From NCBI GenBank assembly GCA_963762605.1, contig CAVXLJ010000017.1, positions 186,001 through 250,000 of the forward strand: DNA of 64,000 bases, written 5' to 3'. The DNA comes from CAVSRC01 sp963762605 (lineage in GTDB: Bacteria; Pseudomonadota; Alphaproteobacteria; Rhizobiales; Kaistiaceae). Position numbers and translations under genes: made by a program. Under the pieces are notes generated by a model that was given only the letters and a program-made list of their open reading frames with translations, ran no database searches and was not told where the DNA came from. This document shows, one piece after another, positions 19,131 through 27,799 of the stretch; positions within the stretch are counted from its first letter, which is position 1; each line of letters begins with the position of its first letter.

Positions 19131-20027
19131 CTAGTTCTTCGTCGTCGCAACGACCGTCGCGGACGACTTTGTTACTGCTGCGGCGAGCTGCTTGTTGGCG
19201 GTGTCGAGATCGTTGACGGCGGTCTTCGCCCAGGCATCGAACTTGTCCTGGCTGACCGCCTCGACCACGATCGGCATGAAGGCATGGTCGCGGCCGCAGA
19301 GCTCCGAGCACTGGCCGTAATAGACGCCCGGCTTGTCGACGCGGAACCAGGTCTCGTTGAGACGGCCGGGGATGGCGTCGATCTTGATACCGAACGAGGG
19401 CACCGCAAAGGAATGGATGACGTCGGCGCCGATGACCTGCATGCGGACCACGACGCCCACCGGCACAACCATCTTGTTGTCGACGGCGAGAAGCCGCGGT
19501 GTGCCGGTCGGGTTGCCGTTGGCATCGCGCAGCAGCAGCGAATCGAACGAGATATCACCGTTGTCGGGATACTCGTAGGACCAGTACCACTGGCTGCCGG
19601 TCGCCTTGATGGTGAGCTGCTTGTCCTTGGCGGGGTCGAAGCCGGCGATGGCGCGCGCCGGATCGTGCTCGGCGAAGAGCAGGGCGAAGGACGGAACTGC
19701 GATGCCGACCAGGATAAGGATCGGCACCACCGTCCAGATCACCTCGATCAGTGTGTTGTGCGACGTCTTCGAGGGGACCGGGTTGGCCTTGGCGTTGAAG
19801 CGCACCATGACATAGACGAGCAGCCCCAGCACCAGGAGCACGATCAGCGACACCACGATCAGCAGACCGTTGTTGAACCGGTGAATCATCTCCATGATCG
19901 GCGTGGCCGCCGGTTGAAGGTTGATCTCCCAGGGATAGGGATTGGCCAGCGCCGGACCGGCGAGCGCCATCAGGCCGCCACCGGCCAGCGCCAGACCCAG
20001 CGTTGCCCGCTTCAGTGCCGTTCTCAC
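19131..20027 (-). CDS. ctaC: cytochrome c oxidase subunit II
   Basis: A 298-residue subunit with a signal peptide (cleaved after PALA, near residue 28), two membrane helices (about 50-75 and 93-117) and a periplasmic cupredoxin domain with the CuA ligands H205, C240, C244, H248 and M251 (GQCSELCGRDHAFMP). It accepts electrons from cytochrome c. Translation starts at a GTG with AAGGAG seven bases upstream; the open frame continues much further upstream without family similarity. First gene of the cox operon. Confidence 0.96.
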   Translation of the reverse strand: MRTALKRATLGLALAGGGLMALAGPALANPYPWEINLQPAATPIMEMIHRFNNGLLIVVSLIVLLVLGLLVYVMVRFNAKANPVPSKTSHNTLIEVIWTVVPILILVGIAVPSFALLFAEHDPARAIAGFDPAKDKQLTIKATGSQWYWSYEYPDNGDISFDSLLLRDANGNPTGTPRLLAVDNKMVVPVGVVVRMQVIGADVIHSFAVPSFGIKIDAIPGRLNETWFRVDKPGVYYGQCSELCGRDHAFMPIVVEAVSQDKFDAWAKTAVNDLDTANKQLAAAVTKSSATVVATTKN

Positions 20028-20417
20028 CGATTCGCTCCTTCCCAACCCGAGCTTCTCGCTCGGCCCCTTGCAACAGCGCACCCCGGCCGTCGGAACCTCG
20101 GCGGCCCGGTGGCCGGTATTCGGTATAAAAGACAACCGCCCTGCCCGGCGACACGCCGGCCCGGCATGGTGATTGGAACTATGCCAAAGAAAAACCATAA
20201 CCCGGTCGTTCCCGCAACGCCCTAAGTTCGCCATCCATGCGGCAAATTGCGCCTGTCGCCTTCGATTCGCCGGCTTTGTGGGACCGCATGAGCGGGGGAT
20301 GATGGCCCGCCGCGATTCCTTCGGGCGGGCGTTTGGTGCAGGATCGGCCGGGTCCGCCGGCAATTCGGCGGTATTTGTGTTGCCTGTGCGGTGCCAGGCT
20401 ATTGTATCGACGGCAGG
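20028..20417. other. 390-base divergent intergenic region (ctaC / ialB-like)
   Basis: No gene, tRNA or structured RNA is recognised here. It must hold the promoter of the leftward cox operon and probably one for the rightward IalB-like gene. A relatively AT-rich stretch lies around 20125-20215, including TATAAAAGACAA near 20126, but I cannot assign -10/-35 boxes with confidence. Short open frames in it have no family resemblance. Confidence 0.6.
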
Positions 20418-21119
20418 ATGTACGAAGACGAAGACTACGACGTAGAGCCGCGAAGAAGCCCGCTCGTCCCGATTCTGGCAGTGGTCGCCGGGGTCCTTGC
20501 CATCGCCGTCGGCGTGGTGGTGGTCCTGTTCGCGATGGGATTCTTCAGCCGCGGGACTTCGACGGTGGCGACCGCGACGCCGCCGCCGACGCTCAGCGCC
20601 CCGGCCCCGCCCGGGCCGCAACTGACGGCGCCGGTGGCTGAAACCGACGTGCCCAAGGCGTCCGTCTCGGTGGCGCCGCCGGCCACCGGCGAGCCGCCGG
20701 TGCGCTCCACCCACGGCGACTGGCAGGTGCGCTGCGACACGCCGCCCGGCGCCAAGAGCGAGCAGTGCGTGCTGATGCAGTTCGTCACGGCCGAGGACCG
20801 CGAAAACGTCGGCCTGACCGTGATCGTGCTCAAGACGGCCGACAAGAAGTCCCGAATCATGCGCGTGCTGGCGCCGCTCGGCGTGCTGCTGCCCTCAGGG
20901 CTCGGGCTCAAGATCGACGATGCCGATCTCGGGCGGGCGGGCTTCGTGCGCTGCCTGCCCAATGGCTGTGTCGCCGAGGTGATTCTCGAGGACAAGCTGC
21001 TCAACCAGCTCGAGACCGGCAAGACGGCGACCTTCATCATCTTCCAGACGCCGGAAGAGGGCATCGGCATCCCGATCTCGCTGAACGGCTTCGGGGAAGG
21101 CTTCAAGGCCCTGCCCTGA
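20418..21119 (+). CDS. invasion-associated locus B (IalB) family protein
   Basis: About 233 residues: an acidic start (MYEDEDYDVEPRR), one membrane helix (about 17-40), a proline/alanine-rich linker, and an IalB-type domain (about 95-230) with GDWQVRCD and two cysteine pairs (CDTPPGAKSEQC; RCLPNGC) that could form disulfides. IalB proteins are envelope proteins of unclear function in Alphaproteobacteria, named after a Bartonella erythrocyte-invasion locus; the name does not imply virulence here. An ATG nine codons upstream is also possible. Confidence 0.88.
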   Translation: MYEDEDYDVEPRRSPLVPILAVVAGVLAIAVGVVVVLFAMGFFSRGTSTVATATPPPTLSAPAPPGPQLTAPVAETDVPKASVSVAPPATGEPPVRSTHGDWQVRCDTPPGAKSEQCVLMQFVTAEDRENVGLTVIVLKTADKKSRIMRVLAPLGVLLPSGLGLKIDDADLGRAGFVRCLPNGCVAEVILEDKLLNQLETGKTATFIIFQTPEEGIGIPISLNGFGEGFKALP

Positions 21120-21204
21120 CGGCACGCTGGCGATTGGCGGACGGCGCCTTGGGCCCTATCTGTAGGGCCAGCGCCGCCCATTTCCCTCACCCCCAGGACG
21201 AGCC

Positions 21205-22629
21205 ATGACCGACCAGAAGCACAGCATCCTCGACCGCGCCGGCCTCGACCGCCAGACCGCCGAGAAGGCCGTCGCCGAGGCGTTGGCAGGCGCCGACGAC
21301 GGCGAGCTCTATCTGGAATTCGCGCAAGCCGAGAGCCTGCTCTTCGACAATGGCCGGCTGAAGGCGGCCAGCTTCGACACCAATCAGGGCTTCGGCCTCA
21401 GGGCCGTCGCCGGCGAGGCGGCGGGCTTCGCGCATTCCGGCGAAATCTCGGAACCGGCGATCCGCCGCGCCGGCGATGCCGTGCAGGCGGTCAAGGCCGG
21501 CCACAAGGGCACCTATGCCGAGGCGCCGCGCGGCACCAACCGCGCGCTCTATGGCGATGAGAGCCCGCTCGGCAGCCCGACCTTCGCGGAGAAGGTGAAG
21601 CTGCTCGAGACCATCGACGCCTATGCGCGCGACAGGGACCCGCGCGTGCGCCAGGTGACCGCCTCGCTCGCCGGTTCCTATCAGGAGATCGAGATCCTGC
21701 GCGCCGACGGCAGCTTCGTGCGCGACATCAGGCCGATGGTCCGCGTCAATGTCTCGGTTGTCGTGGGCGACGGCGACCGCCAGGAATCCGGTTCGCACGG
21801 CATGGGCGGGCGCGAGGCGTTCGGCCAGTTCATCGCCACCGACCAGTGGCAGTTCGCCGTCGACGAGGCGCTGCGCCAGGCGCTGGTCAACCTTTCCGCC
21901 GTTCCAGCTCCGGCCGGCACCTTCGACGTGGTGCTCGGCCCCGGCTGGCCAGGCATCCTGCTGCACGAGGCGGTCGGCCACGGGCTCGAAGGCGACTTCA
22001 ACCGCAAGGGCGAAAGCGCCTTCGCCGGCCTGATGGGCCAGCGCGTCGCCTCGCCCGGCGTCACCGTCATCGACGACGGCACGATTGCGAATCGCCGCGG
22101 CTCGCTCACCGTCGACGACGAGGGCACACCGACGCAATCCACCACGCTGATCGAGGACGGCATTCTCGTCGGCTACATGCAGGATCGGCAGAACGCCCGC
22201 CTGATGGGCATGCAGCCGACCGGCAACGGCCGCCGCCAGTCCTACGCCCACGTGCCCATGCCGCGCATGACCAACACGATCATGCTTGCCGGCAAGGACG
22301 ACCCCAAGGAGATCCTCGCCTCGGTCAAGGACGGCATCTATGCCGTCTCCTTCGGCGGCGGCCAGGTGGACATCACCTCGGGCAAGTTCGTCTTCTCCTG
22401 CACCGAGGCCTATCGCATCCAGAACGGCGTCATCGGCCCGGCGATCAAGGGTGCCATGCTGATCGGCAACGGGCCGGACGCGCTCACCCGTGTGAAGATG
22501 ATCGGCAACGACATGCAGCTCGACCCCGGCATCGGCACTTGCGGCAAGAACGGCCAGGGCGTGCCGGTCGGCGTCGGTCAGCCGACGCTCAGGATCGACC
22601 AGATCACGGTGGGCGGCACGGCGACCTGA
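21205..22629 (+). CDS. tldD: metalloprotease TldD
   Basis: A 474-residue catalytic half of the TldD/TldE protease, which breaks down unfolded peptides and matures some modified peptides. The zinc motif HExxxH is HEAVGH at residues 254-259, within GILLHEAVGHGLEGDFNRKG. The C-terminal CTEAYRIQNGVIGPAIKGAM region is characteristic. ATG has AGGAC upstream. Its partner TldE is encoded at 60.2-61.5 kb on the other strand. Confidence 0.96.
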   Translation: MTDQKHSILDRAGLDRQTAEKAVAEALAGADDGELYLEFAQAESLLFDNGRLKAASFDTNQGFGLRAVAGEAAGFAHSGEISEPAIRRAGDAVQAVKAGHKGTYAEAPRGTNRALYGDESPLGSPTFAEKVKLLETIDAYARDRDPRVRQVTASLAGSYQEIEILRADGSFVRDIRPMVRVNVSVVVGDGDRQESGSHGMGGREAFGQFIATDQWQFAVDEALRQALVNLSAVPAPAGTFDVVLGPGWPGILLHEAVGHGLEGDFNRKGESAFAGLMGQRVASPGVTVIDDGTIANRRGSLTVDDEGTPTQSTTLIEDGILVGYMQDRQNARLMGMQPTGNGRRQSYAHVPMPRMTNTIMLAGKDDPKEILASVKDGIYAVSFGGGQVDITSGKFVFSCTEAYRIQNGVIGPAIKGAMLIGNGPDALTRVKMIGNDMQLDPGIGTCGKNGQGVPVGVGQPTLRIDQITVGGTAT

Positions 22630-22652
22630 CAGCGGAACGCGCGTCCCCTCCG

Positions 22653-22979
22653 TCAGATCTTCGACCGGCGCCAGCCGGCGGCGCGTGCCTCTGCCTCGGT
22701 GCAGAACCAGCGCTCACCTTTTTGCGGGCTGATGATCGTCACGTCGTAATATTTCTGGCCGGGCACATGATAGATGCGCTCGCCGGTGTCGACGCTGATG
22801 TTGCCCTTGATGTTGCATCCGGATTGGTGGGCGGCGGCGCGGAAATCGCCGGCACTGGCAACAAACGAAGAGACGTCGGGGAGTGGTATGTGGGTCCGTG
22901 CGACCGCCAGCGTGCCAAAGGCCCCTACACCGACGGCGATGGCAACCTGGGCCGGGAAGGGTATGCCGCGCTTGCCCAT
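22653..22979 (-). CDS. small secreted or anchored protein with a sunset-type domain
   Basis: A 108-residue protein with an N-terminal hydrophobic segment (about 8-28) and a C-terminal domain (about 54-108) of the form CNIKGNIS...GERIYHVPGQKYYD...ERWFCTEAEARAAGWR. This pattern is known from the tails of ExoI-like and thermonuclease-like proteins (the sunset domain), here without the nuclease part. The two cysteines (about C55, C93) may pair. The ATG at 22979 has GAGGA seven bases upstream. Divergent from the antiporter gene. Function unknown. Confidence 0.82.
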   Translation of the reverse strand: MGKRGIPFPAQVAIAVGVGAFGTLAVARTHIPLPDVSSFVASAGDFRAAAHQSGCNIKGNISVDTGERIYHVPGQKYYDVTIISPQKGERWFCTEAEARAAGWRRSKI

Positions 22980-23175
22980 ATGCAGTTCCTCGCCGCTTTT
23001 CAGGTAACGGTAGAGGCGCCGCAACTACAAGTTACAGTATCGCGTACGGTAAATCGAAGGTTTCCAGTGGCGCGCGGCCTGCCTGCGGCATGTGCTCTGC
23101 ATGGCGTCACTGGGCCCCGGACTTTCGCCGGGGCGACGACACAATATTGTGCGGTGACTGTGCGAGGGGGCTCCG

Positions 23176-25002
23176 ATGGCGGTCGACACATACAGTTCCG
23201 AACTGGTGAGTGCGGTCGCGCTGCTCGGCGCGGCGGTGGTTGCCGTGCCGATCTTCAAGCGCATCGGGCTGGGCTCGATCGTCGGCTATCTCATTGCCGG
23301 CATCGCCATCGGCCCGTTCGGGCTGAAGCTCTTCCGCGAACCCGACCAGATCCTGGGCGTCGCCGAATTCGGCGTCGTCCTGCTGCTCTTCGTCATCGGG
23401 CTGGAGCTGAAGCCGTCGCGCCTGTGGGCGCTCCGCGCTGACATCTTCGGCCTGGGCGCGGCGCAGGTCATCGTCTGCGGTGCACTTCTGACCGGCGCCG
23501 GTGTGCTCGCCGGTCTCACGCCCGCCGTCGCCTTCGTGGCGGCGTCCGGCCTGGCGCTGTCCTCGACGGCCATCGTCATGCAGATCCTCGAAGAGCGCGG
23601 CGAGACGACCGAGACGCATGGCCAGAAGACCTTTGCCATCCTGCTGCTGCAGGACCTCGCCATCGTGCCGCTCTTGGCGGTGCTGGCGGTGATTGCGCCC
23701 CATCATGTCGACGGCGGCGCTTCACGCCTTACCCAACTCGGCATCGCGATTGCGGCGATCGTCGGCGTCGTCGCCGTCGGGCGCTATCTGCTCAATCCCC
23801 TGTTCCAGATTCTGGCCGGAGCTCAGGCGCGCGAGATCATGGCAGCGGCGGCACTGCTGGTCGTGCTCGGCGCGGCGCTGGCCATGCAGGCCGGCGGCCT
23901 GTCAATGGCGATGGGCGCCTTCATCGCCGGCGTGCTTCTGTCGGAATCGAGCTTCCGCCACCAGCTCGAAGCCGACATCGAGCCGTTTCGCGGCCTGCTG
24001 CTCGGTCTCTTCTTCCTCGCCGTCGGCATGTCCATCGACCTGGCGCTGATCGCCCGCAACTGGCCGCTGGTGCTGGCCGCGGTGGCGATCTTCACGCTCG
24101 TCAAGATCGCCGGCATCTATGGCGTCGCCCGCCTCTTTCGCAACGGTCATGCCGATTCGCTGAGGCTCGCATTGCTGCTCGCGCAGGGCGGTGAGTTCGC
24201 CTTCGTGCTCTTCACCACGGCACAGGGGCTCGGCCTGCTCGACGCCGGAACCTCGGCGCTGCTGACGGCGGCGGTGATCGTGTCGATGGCGCTGACGCCG
24301 CTGGCGCCGATCCTGCTCAAGGCCCTGCTGCCGGAGAAACCCCAATCGCTCGATGGCATCGAGGTGCCGGACGGGCTGACCGGCAGCGCGCTGGTCATCG
24401 GTTTCGGCCGCTTCGGCCAGGTCGCCTGTCAGGCGCTGCTGGCACGCGGCATCGACGTATCGATCATCGATTCCGACACCGAGATGATCCGCAGTGCCAA
24501 CGCGTTCGGTTTCAAGATTTACTACGGCGACGGCACGCGCCTCGACGTGCTGCGCGCCGCCGGCGCCGCCAGCGCCAAGATCGTTGCCGTCTGCGTCGAC
24601 AAGCGGGCCGATGCCGACCGCATCGTCGAACTCCTGAAGACGGCGTGTCCCATCGCCAAGGTTCTGGTGCGCTCCTACGACCGCGGCCACACGCTCGACT
24701 TGATCGCTGCCGGCGTCGACTACCAGATTCGCGAGACCTTCGAATCGGCCATGGCTTTCGGCGAGGCGGCGCTGCTGGCGCTGGGCGTGCCCGAGACCGA
24801 AGCGGCAGACGTGGTCGCAGGCGTGCGCAAGCGCGACGCGGCACGGCTGGAGCTGCAGATGGTCGACGGCATCACCGCCGGCCGCGATCTGATGAAACAC
24901 AATGTGCCGACACCGACGCCGCTGACCCCGCCCAAGCACAAGGGCCGGCCGCTCAGCGAGGAGACGGCGGTGGTCGCTGCGGGCGGGGAAGAAGGCGAAT
25001 AG
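23176..25002 (+). CDS. CPA2-family monovalent cation:proton antiporter (KefB/KefC type)
   Basis: A 608-residue inner-membrane transporter. Residues 1-390 form about 12 helices with the Na+/H+ exchanger fold (PIFKRIGLGSIVGYLIAGI). A TrkA-N nucleotide-binding domain follows (about 410-530) with the Rossmann motif VIGFGRFGQVACQ. This matches potassium efflux systems gated by glutathione adducts, but the ligand cannot be assigned. The C-terminal 60 residues are variable. No ancillary KefG/KefF gene is adjacent. Confidence 0.92.
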   Translation: MAVDTYSSELVSAVALLGAAVVAVPIFKRIGLGSIVGYLIAGIAIGPFGLKLFREPDQILGVAEFGVVLLLFVIGLELKPSRLWALRADIFGLGAAQVIVCGALLTGAGVLAGLTPAVAFVAASGLALSSTAIVMQILEERGETTETHGQKTFAILLLQDLAIVPLLAVLAVIAPHHVDGGASRLTQLGIAIAAIVGVVAVGRYLLNPLFQILAGAQAREIMAAAALLVVLGAALAMQAGGLSMAMGAFIAGVLLSESSFRHQLEADIEPFRGLLLGLFFLAVGMSIDLALIARNWPLVLAAVAIFTLVKIAGIYGVARLFRNGHADSLRLALLLAQGGEFAFVLFTTAQGLGLLDAGTSALLTAAVIVSMALTPLAPILLKALLPEKPQSLDGIEVPDGLTGSALVIGFGRFGQVACQALLARGIDVSIIDSDTEMIRSANAFGFKIYYGDGTRLDVLRAAGAASAKIVAVCVDKRADADRIVELLKTACPIAKVLVRSYDRGHTLDLIAAGVDYQIRETFESAMAFGEAALLALGVPETEAADVVAGVRKRDAARLELQMVDGITAGRDLMKHNVPTPTPLTPPKHKGRPLSEETAVVAAGGEEGE

Positions 25003-25063
25003 GCCGTAGGGACCGGCGAAATGGCGAAAGGCCGATGAGCCTCTTCCGTTCACCAGTCAGCGT

Positions 25064-25660
25064 TCACGGATAAAGCCGCGCGGTCTCCCAGCCCATGTCG
25101 GTCTTGCGGTAGCGGACACGGTTGTGCAGGCGGAAGGGCATGTCCTTCCAGAATTCCCACTCCACCGGTGTCAGGCGATAGCCCGACCAGTAGGGCGGGC
25201 GCGGCACCGTGCCGATCGGATATTTGGCGGCATAGACGGCAACCGCCTTCTCCAGCGCGAAGCGCAATTCCAGCGGCCGCGACTGCTGGCTCGCCCAGGC
25301 GCCGAGCCGGCTGGTGCGCGCCCGGCTGGCAAAATAGGCGTCGGCCTCGGCGTCGCTGACCACCGTGATCGTGCCGCGCACGCGCACCTGGCGCTTGAGG
25401 CTCTTCCAGTGGAAGAGCAGCGCGGCTCTTGGGTTGGCGGCAAGTTCCTCGCCCTTGGCGCTTTCGAAGTTCGTGTAGAAGACGAAACCCGCGGCGTCGT
25501 GCGCCTTCAGCAGCACCATGCGCAGATTGGGCATGCCTTCACTGTCGACGGTGGCTACCGCCATCGCGTTGGGATCGTTGGGCTCGGACGCCTCGGCTTC
25601 GCGAAGCCATTCGGAAAAAAGCGAATTTGGATCCGCTGTTGCGGTGAAGTCACTGTTCAT
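25064..25660 (-). CDS. pdxH: pyridoxamine 5'-phosphate oxidase
   Basis: A 198-residue FMN enzyme oxidising pyridoxine or pyridoxamine phosphate to PLP. Typical features are AMAVATVDSEGMPNLRMVLLK, cited here as AVATVDSEGMPNLRMVLL, then FYTNFESAKG, FHWKSLKRQVRVRG and the C-terminal WEFWKDMPFRLHNR. Length matches the family (about 200-215). It is divergent from the lipoprotein gene to its right, sharing a 49-base gap. PLP serves ThrC and the glucan phosphorylase, among others. Confidence 0.96.
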   Translation of the reverse strand: MNSDFTATADPNSLFSEWLREAEASEPNDPNAMAVATVDSEGMPNLRMVLLKAHDAAGFVFYTNFESAKGEELAANPRAALLFHWKSLKRQVRVRGTITVVSDAEADAYFASRARTSRLGAWASQQSRPLELRFALEKAVAVYAAKYPIGTVPRPPYWSGYRLTPVEWEFWKDMPFRLHNRVRYRKTDMGWETARLYP

Positions 25661-25709
25661 TAACGAAATTTACCGATGGTTGGGCTTCTGGCGGCAAGGA
25701 GCCAAGAGA

Positions 25710-26201
25710 GTGTTTGCGTACAGGCATCCATATATCCCGGTGCTGAAGCCGCGCCAATTGGCGCCCGCCGGCCGCGGGATAGCGGCCGTCGCCCTGGCGC
25801 TGTCGCTGGGTGGCTGCGCCGGCCTTGGTCTTCCCTTCGGCGCCGAAACGGCTTCTGTCGACACCATGACCACAGGCAGCGTCAAACCGACGCTGGTCAG
25901 CGCCAGCGTCGTGGACGGCGTCGATGCCTCCGACTGGGAAGCGATCCGGCGCGCCGTCGCCACCGTTCCCGCTGACACCGAAACCGACCGCCTTGCCTGG
26001 CATAACCCCGATACCGGTTCGGCCGGCACCGTTTCGCATCTGAGTGCCGCCCACGTACGCAGCGGGCTGCCATGCCGGACCTTCGCCACCACGATCAACG
26101 ACCAACGCGGCGCCCGCCGCTATCGTGGCGAAGCCTGCCGGCGCAGCGACGGCCGCTGGCAGCTCTACGGCATGGTCGCCGACGACGCCCAGCTCTCCTG
26201 A
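25710..26201 (+). CDS. RT0821/Lpp0805 family surface lipoprotein
   Basis: A 163-residue protein whose N-terminus ends in a lipobox (LSLGGC, C36), so it should be an outer-membrane lipoprotein. The C-terminal part (about 85-160), with LAWHNPDTGSAGTVSHL and CRTFATTIND...YRGEACRRSDGRWQ, matches the domain shared with the rickettsial 17-kDa surface antigen family. It starts with GTG, with AAGGAG about eight bases upstream. Function is unknown. Confidence 0.85.
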   Translation: MFAYRHPYIPVLKPRQLAPAGRGIAAVALALSLGGCAGLGLPFGAETASVDTMTTGSVKPTLVSASVVDGVDASDWEAIRRAVATVPADTETDRLAWHNPDTGSAGTVSHLSAAHVRSGLPCRTFATTINDQRGARRYRGEACRRSDGRWQLYGMVADDAQLS

Positions 26202-26312
26202 CCGCGATTAACGGCAAGCTGCGCCAAACGCTGGCAATTGCTGGCGGAATGACCATATTGACGGTGGTCGGCGATTCTCCCAGCCGGCGGCCAATCTGCT
26301 GATCATTCGACC

Positions 26313-27284
26313 ATGCGCGATCCCTATGAGGTGCTCGGCGTCAGCCGGACGGCCAGCGAAAGCGAAATCAAGTCGGCCTTCCGCAAGCTCGCCAAGAAGC
26401 ACCACCCGGACCAGAGCAAGGAACCCACAGCGAAGGAGCGCTTCGCCGAGGTCAATTCCGCTTACGAGATCGTCGGCGACAAGGACAAGCGCAAGCAGTT
26501 CGACCGGGGCGAGATCGGCCCCGACGGCAAGCCGCGCTTCCAGGGTTTCGAGGGCTTCGGCGGCGGGCCGGGCGGCGGTTTCGGCGGCGCCCGCCCGGGC
26601 GGTGGCGGCCGCACCTTCCGCTGGTCGGGCGGTGGTCCCGGCGGGGGCGGCGGCGAGTTTTCGGCCGACGACATCCTCAACGACATTCTTGGCGGCTTCG
26701 GTCGTGGCGCCGGGGGCGCGCGCGGCGGTGCGCGTGCCCGCCCGCAGCGCGGGCAGGACGTGACCGCCGCCGCGGCCGTGACGCTGGAACAGATCGTCCA
26801 CGGCGAGAAGGTGCGCGTCGATCTTCCCACCGGTCGCACGGTCGAGATCTCGGTGCCGGTCGGCACGCGCCCGGGTCAGGTCATCCGGCTGAAAGGACAA
26901 GGCCAGCCGGGCGCCGCCGGAGGCCAGCCCGGCGACGCACTGGTCACCATCGAATTCGTGCCGCACCCGCTGTTCCGCGTCGACGGCGACACGCTCAGGC
27001 GCGAGATCGCCGTCACCCTCGACGAGGCGGTGCTCGGCGCCAAGGTGCGCGTGCCAACGCTGGACGGGCCGGTGACGCTGTCGGTGCCGGCGAAATCGAG
27101 CGGTGGACGGGCGCTGCGCCTCAAGGGCAAGGGCCTGCCGCGCGCCGGCGGCGGGCGCGGCGACCTGCTGGTGACCCTCAAGATCGTGCTGCCGGAAGGC
27201 GGCGATGGCGAACTGGAAGCGCTGATGAAGAAGTGGCGCGAGACCCGGCGCTACACCGCCCGCGACGAGACCTCGGAGAGCTAG
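26313..27284 (+). CDS. DnaJ-like co-chaperone (CbpA type, no zinc finger)
   Basis: A 323-residue protein: J domain (1-65) with HPD at 31-33, a glycine/phenylalanine-rich linker (about 70-140), and the two-part C-terminal peptide-binding domain (about 145-310) starting GQDVTAAAAVTLEQIVHGEK. The four CxxCxGxG zinc repeats of true DnaJ are absent, so it is a class II J protein like CbpA. It stimulates DnaK. In many Hyphomicrobiales such a gene sits beside pdxH and fabI; here only pdxH is near. Confidence 0.93.
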   Translation: MRDPYEVLGVSRTASESEIKSAFRKLAKKHHPDQSKEPTAKERFAEVNSAYEIVGDKDKRKQFDRGEIGPDGKPRFQGFEGFGGGPGGGFGGARPGGGGRTFRWSGGGPGGGGGEFSADDILNDILGGFGRGAGGARGGARARPQRGQDVTAAAAVTLEQIVHGEKVRVDLPTGRTVEISVPVGTRPGQVIRLKGQGQPGAAGGQPGDALVTIEFVPHPLFRVDGDTLRREIAVTLDEAVLGAKVRVPTLDGPVTLSVPAKSSGGRALRLKGKGLPRAGGGRGDLLVTLKIVLPEGGDGELEALMKKWRETRRYTARDETSES

Positions 27285-27309
27285 CCGCCGCGAACGGGGG
27301 GGCCCAGCC

Positions 27310-27792
27310 TTGGCCAACACATTGGCGACCGTTTCCGACGTCATGTCCCGACTGGCGGACGGGGGCGCGGAATGCTTTCTCTTCGGCGGCTGGGCCGAGG
27401 AATTGCTTGGCCTGCGGCCGTCCGGCCCGCATCACGACATCGACATGGTCTTTGGCGGCCCGAATTTCAGCGCGGTCGAGCGCGTGCTTGCGCGGCAACT
27501 CGACGCCTTTGACGAGGTGACCACCAAGCGTTTCGCCCACAAGCGCGCCTTTCTCCATGAGGGCGTGCTGTGCGAGGTGATGCTCGTTCAGGAGCCGGAG
27601 CGCGCGCCTTTCACCCTCTTCTGGGGCGACACGCGCTTCGTCTGGCATATACCCCTCCTGCACGACCGTCCGGTTCAGATCGGCGGCCACGCCGCTCCCG
27701 TCGTTTCGGGCGCGAATCTGCGCAAGTACCGGGAGGAGCGGCCATCGATCCAGCCGCGCCGCTGGGCCGAACCGACATCCCGCGTGCCGTGA
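27310..27792 (+). CDS. nucleotidyltransferase-fold protein, unassigned
   Basis: A 160-residue protein of the polymerase-beta nucleotidyltransferase fold, in the style of lincosamide/aminoglycoside adenylyltransferases: FLFGGWAEELLGLRPSG followed by HHDIDMVF, with the metal-binding aspartates D43 and D45. It is not close enough to name a substrate and there is no evidence of resistance. It starts at TTG 27310 (SD not clear) or at ATG 27343. It ends 8 bases before the end of the convergent sua5. Confidence 0.7.
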   Translation: MANTLATVSDVMSRLADGGAECFLFGGWAEELLGLRPSGPHHDIDMVFGGPNFSAVERVLARQLDAFDEVTTKRFAHKRAFLHEGVLCEVMLVQEPERAPFTLFWGDTRFVWHIPLLHDRPVQIGGHAAPVVSGANLRKYREERPSIQPRRWAEPTSRVP

Positions 27793-27799
27793 GCCGGGC

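Noticed and set aside
27310..27792. Calling the nucleotidyltransferase an antibiotic-resistance gene
   Set aside because: Fold-level similarity only; no specific signature for a named enzyme.
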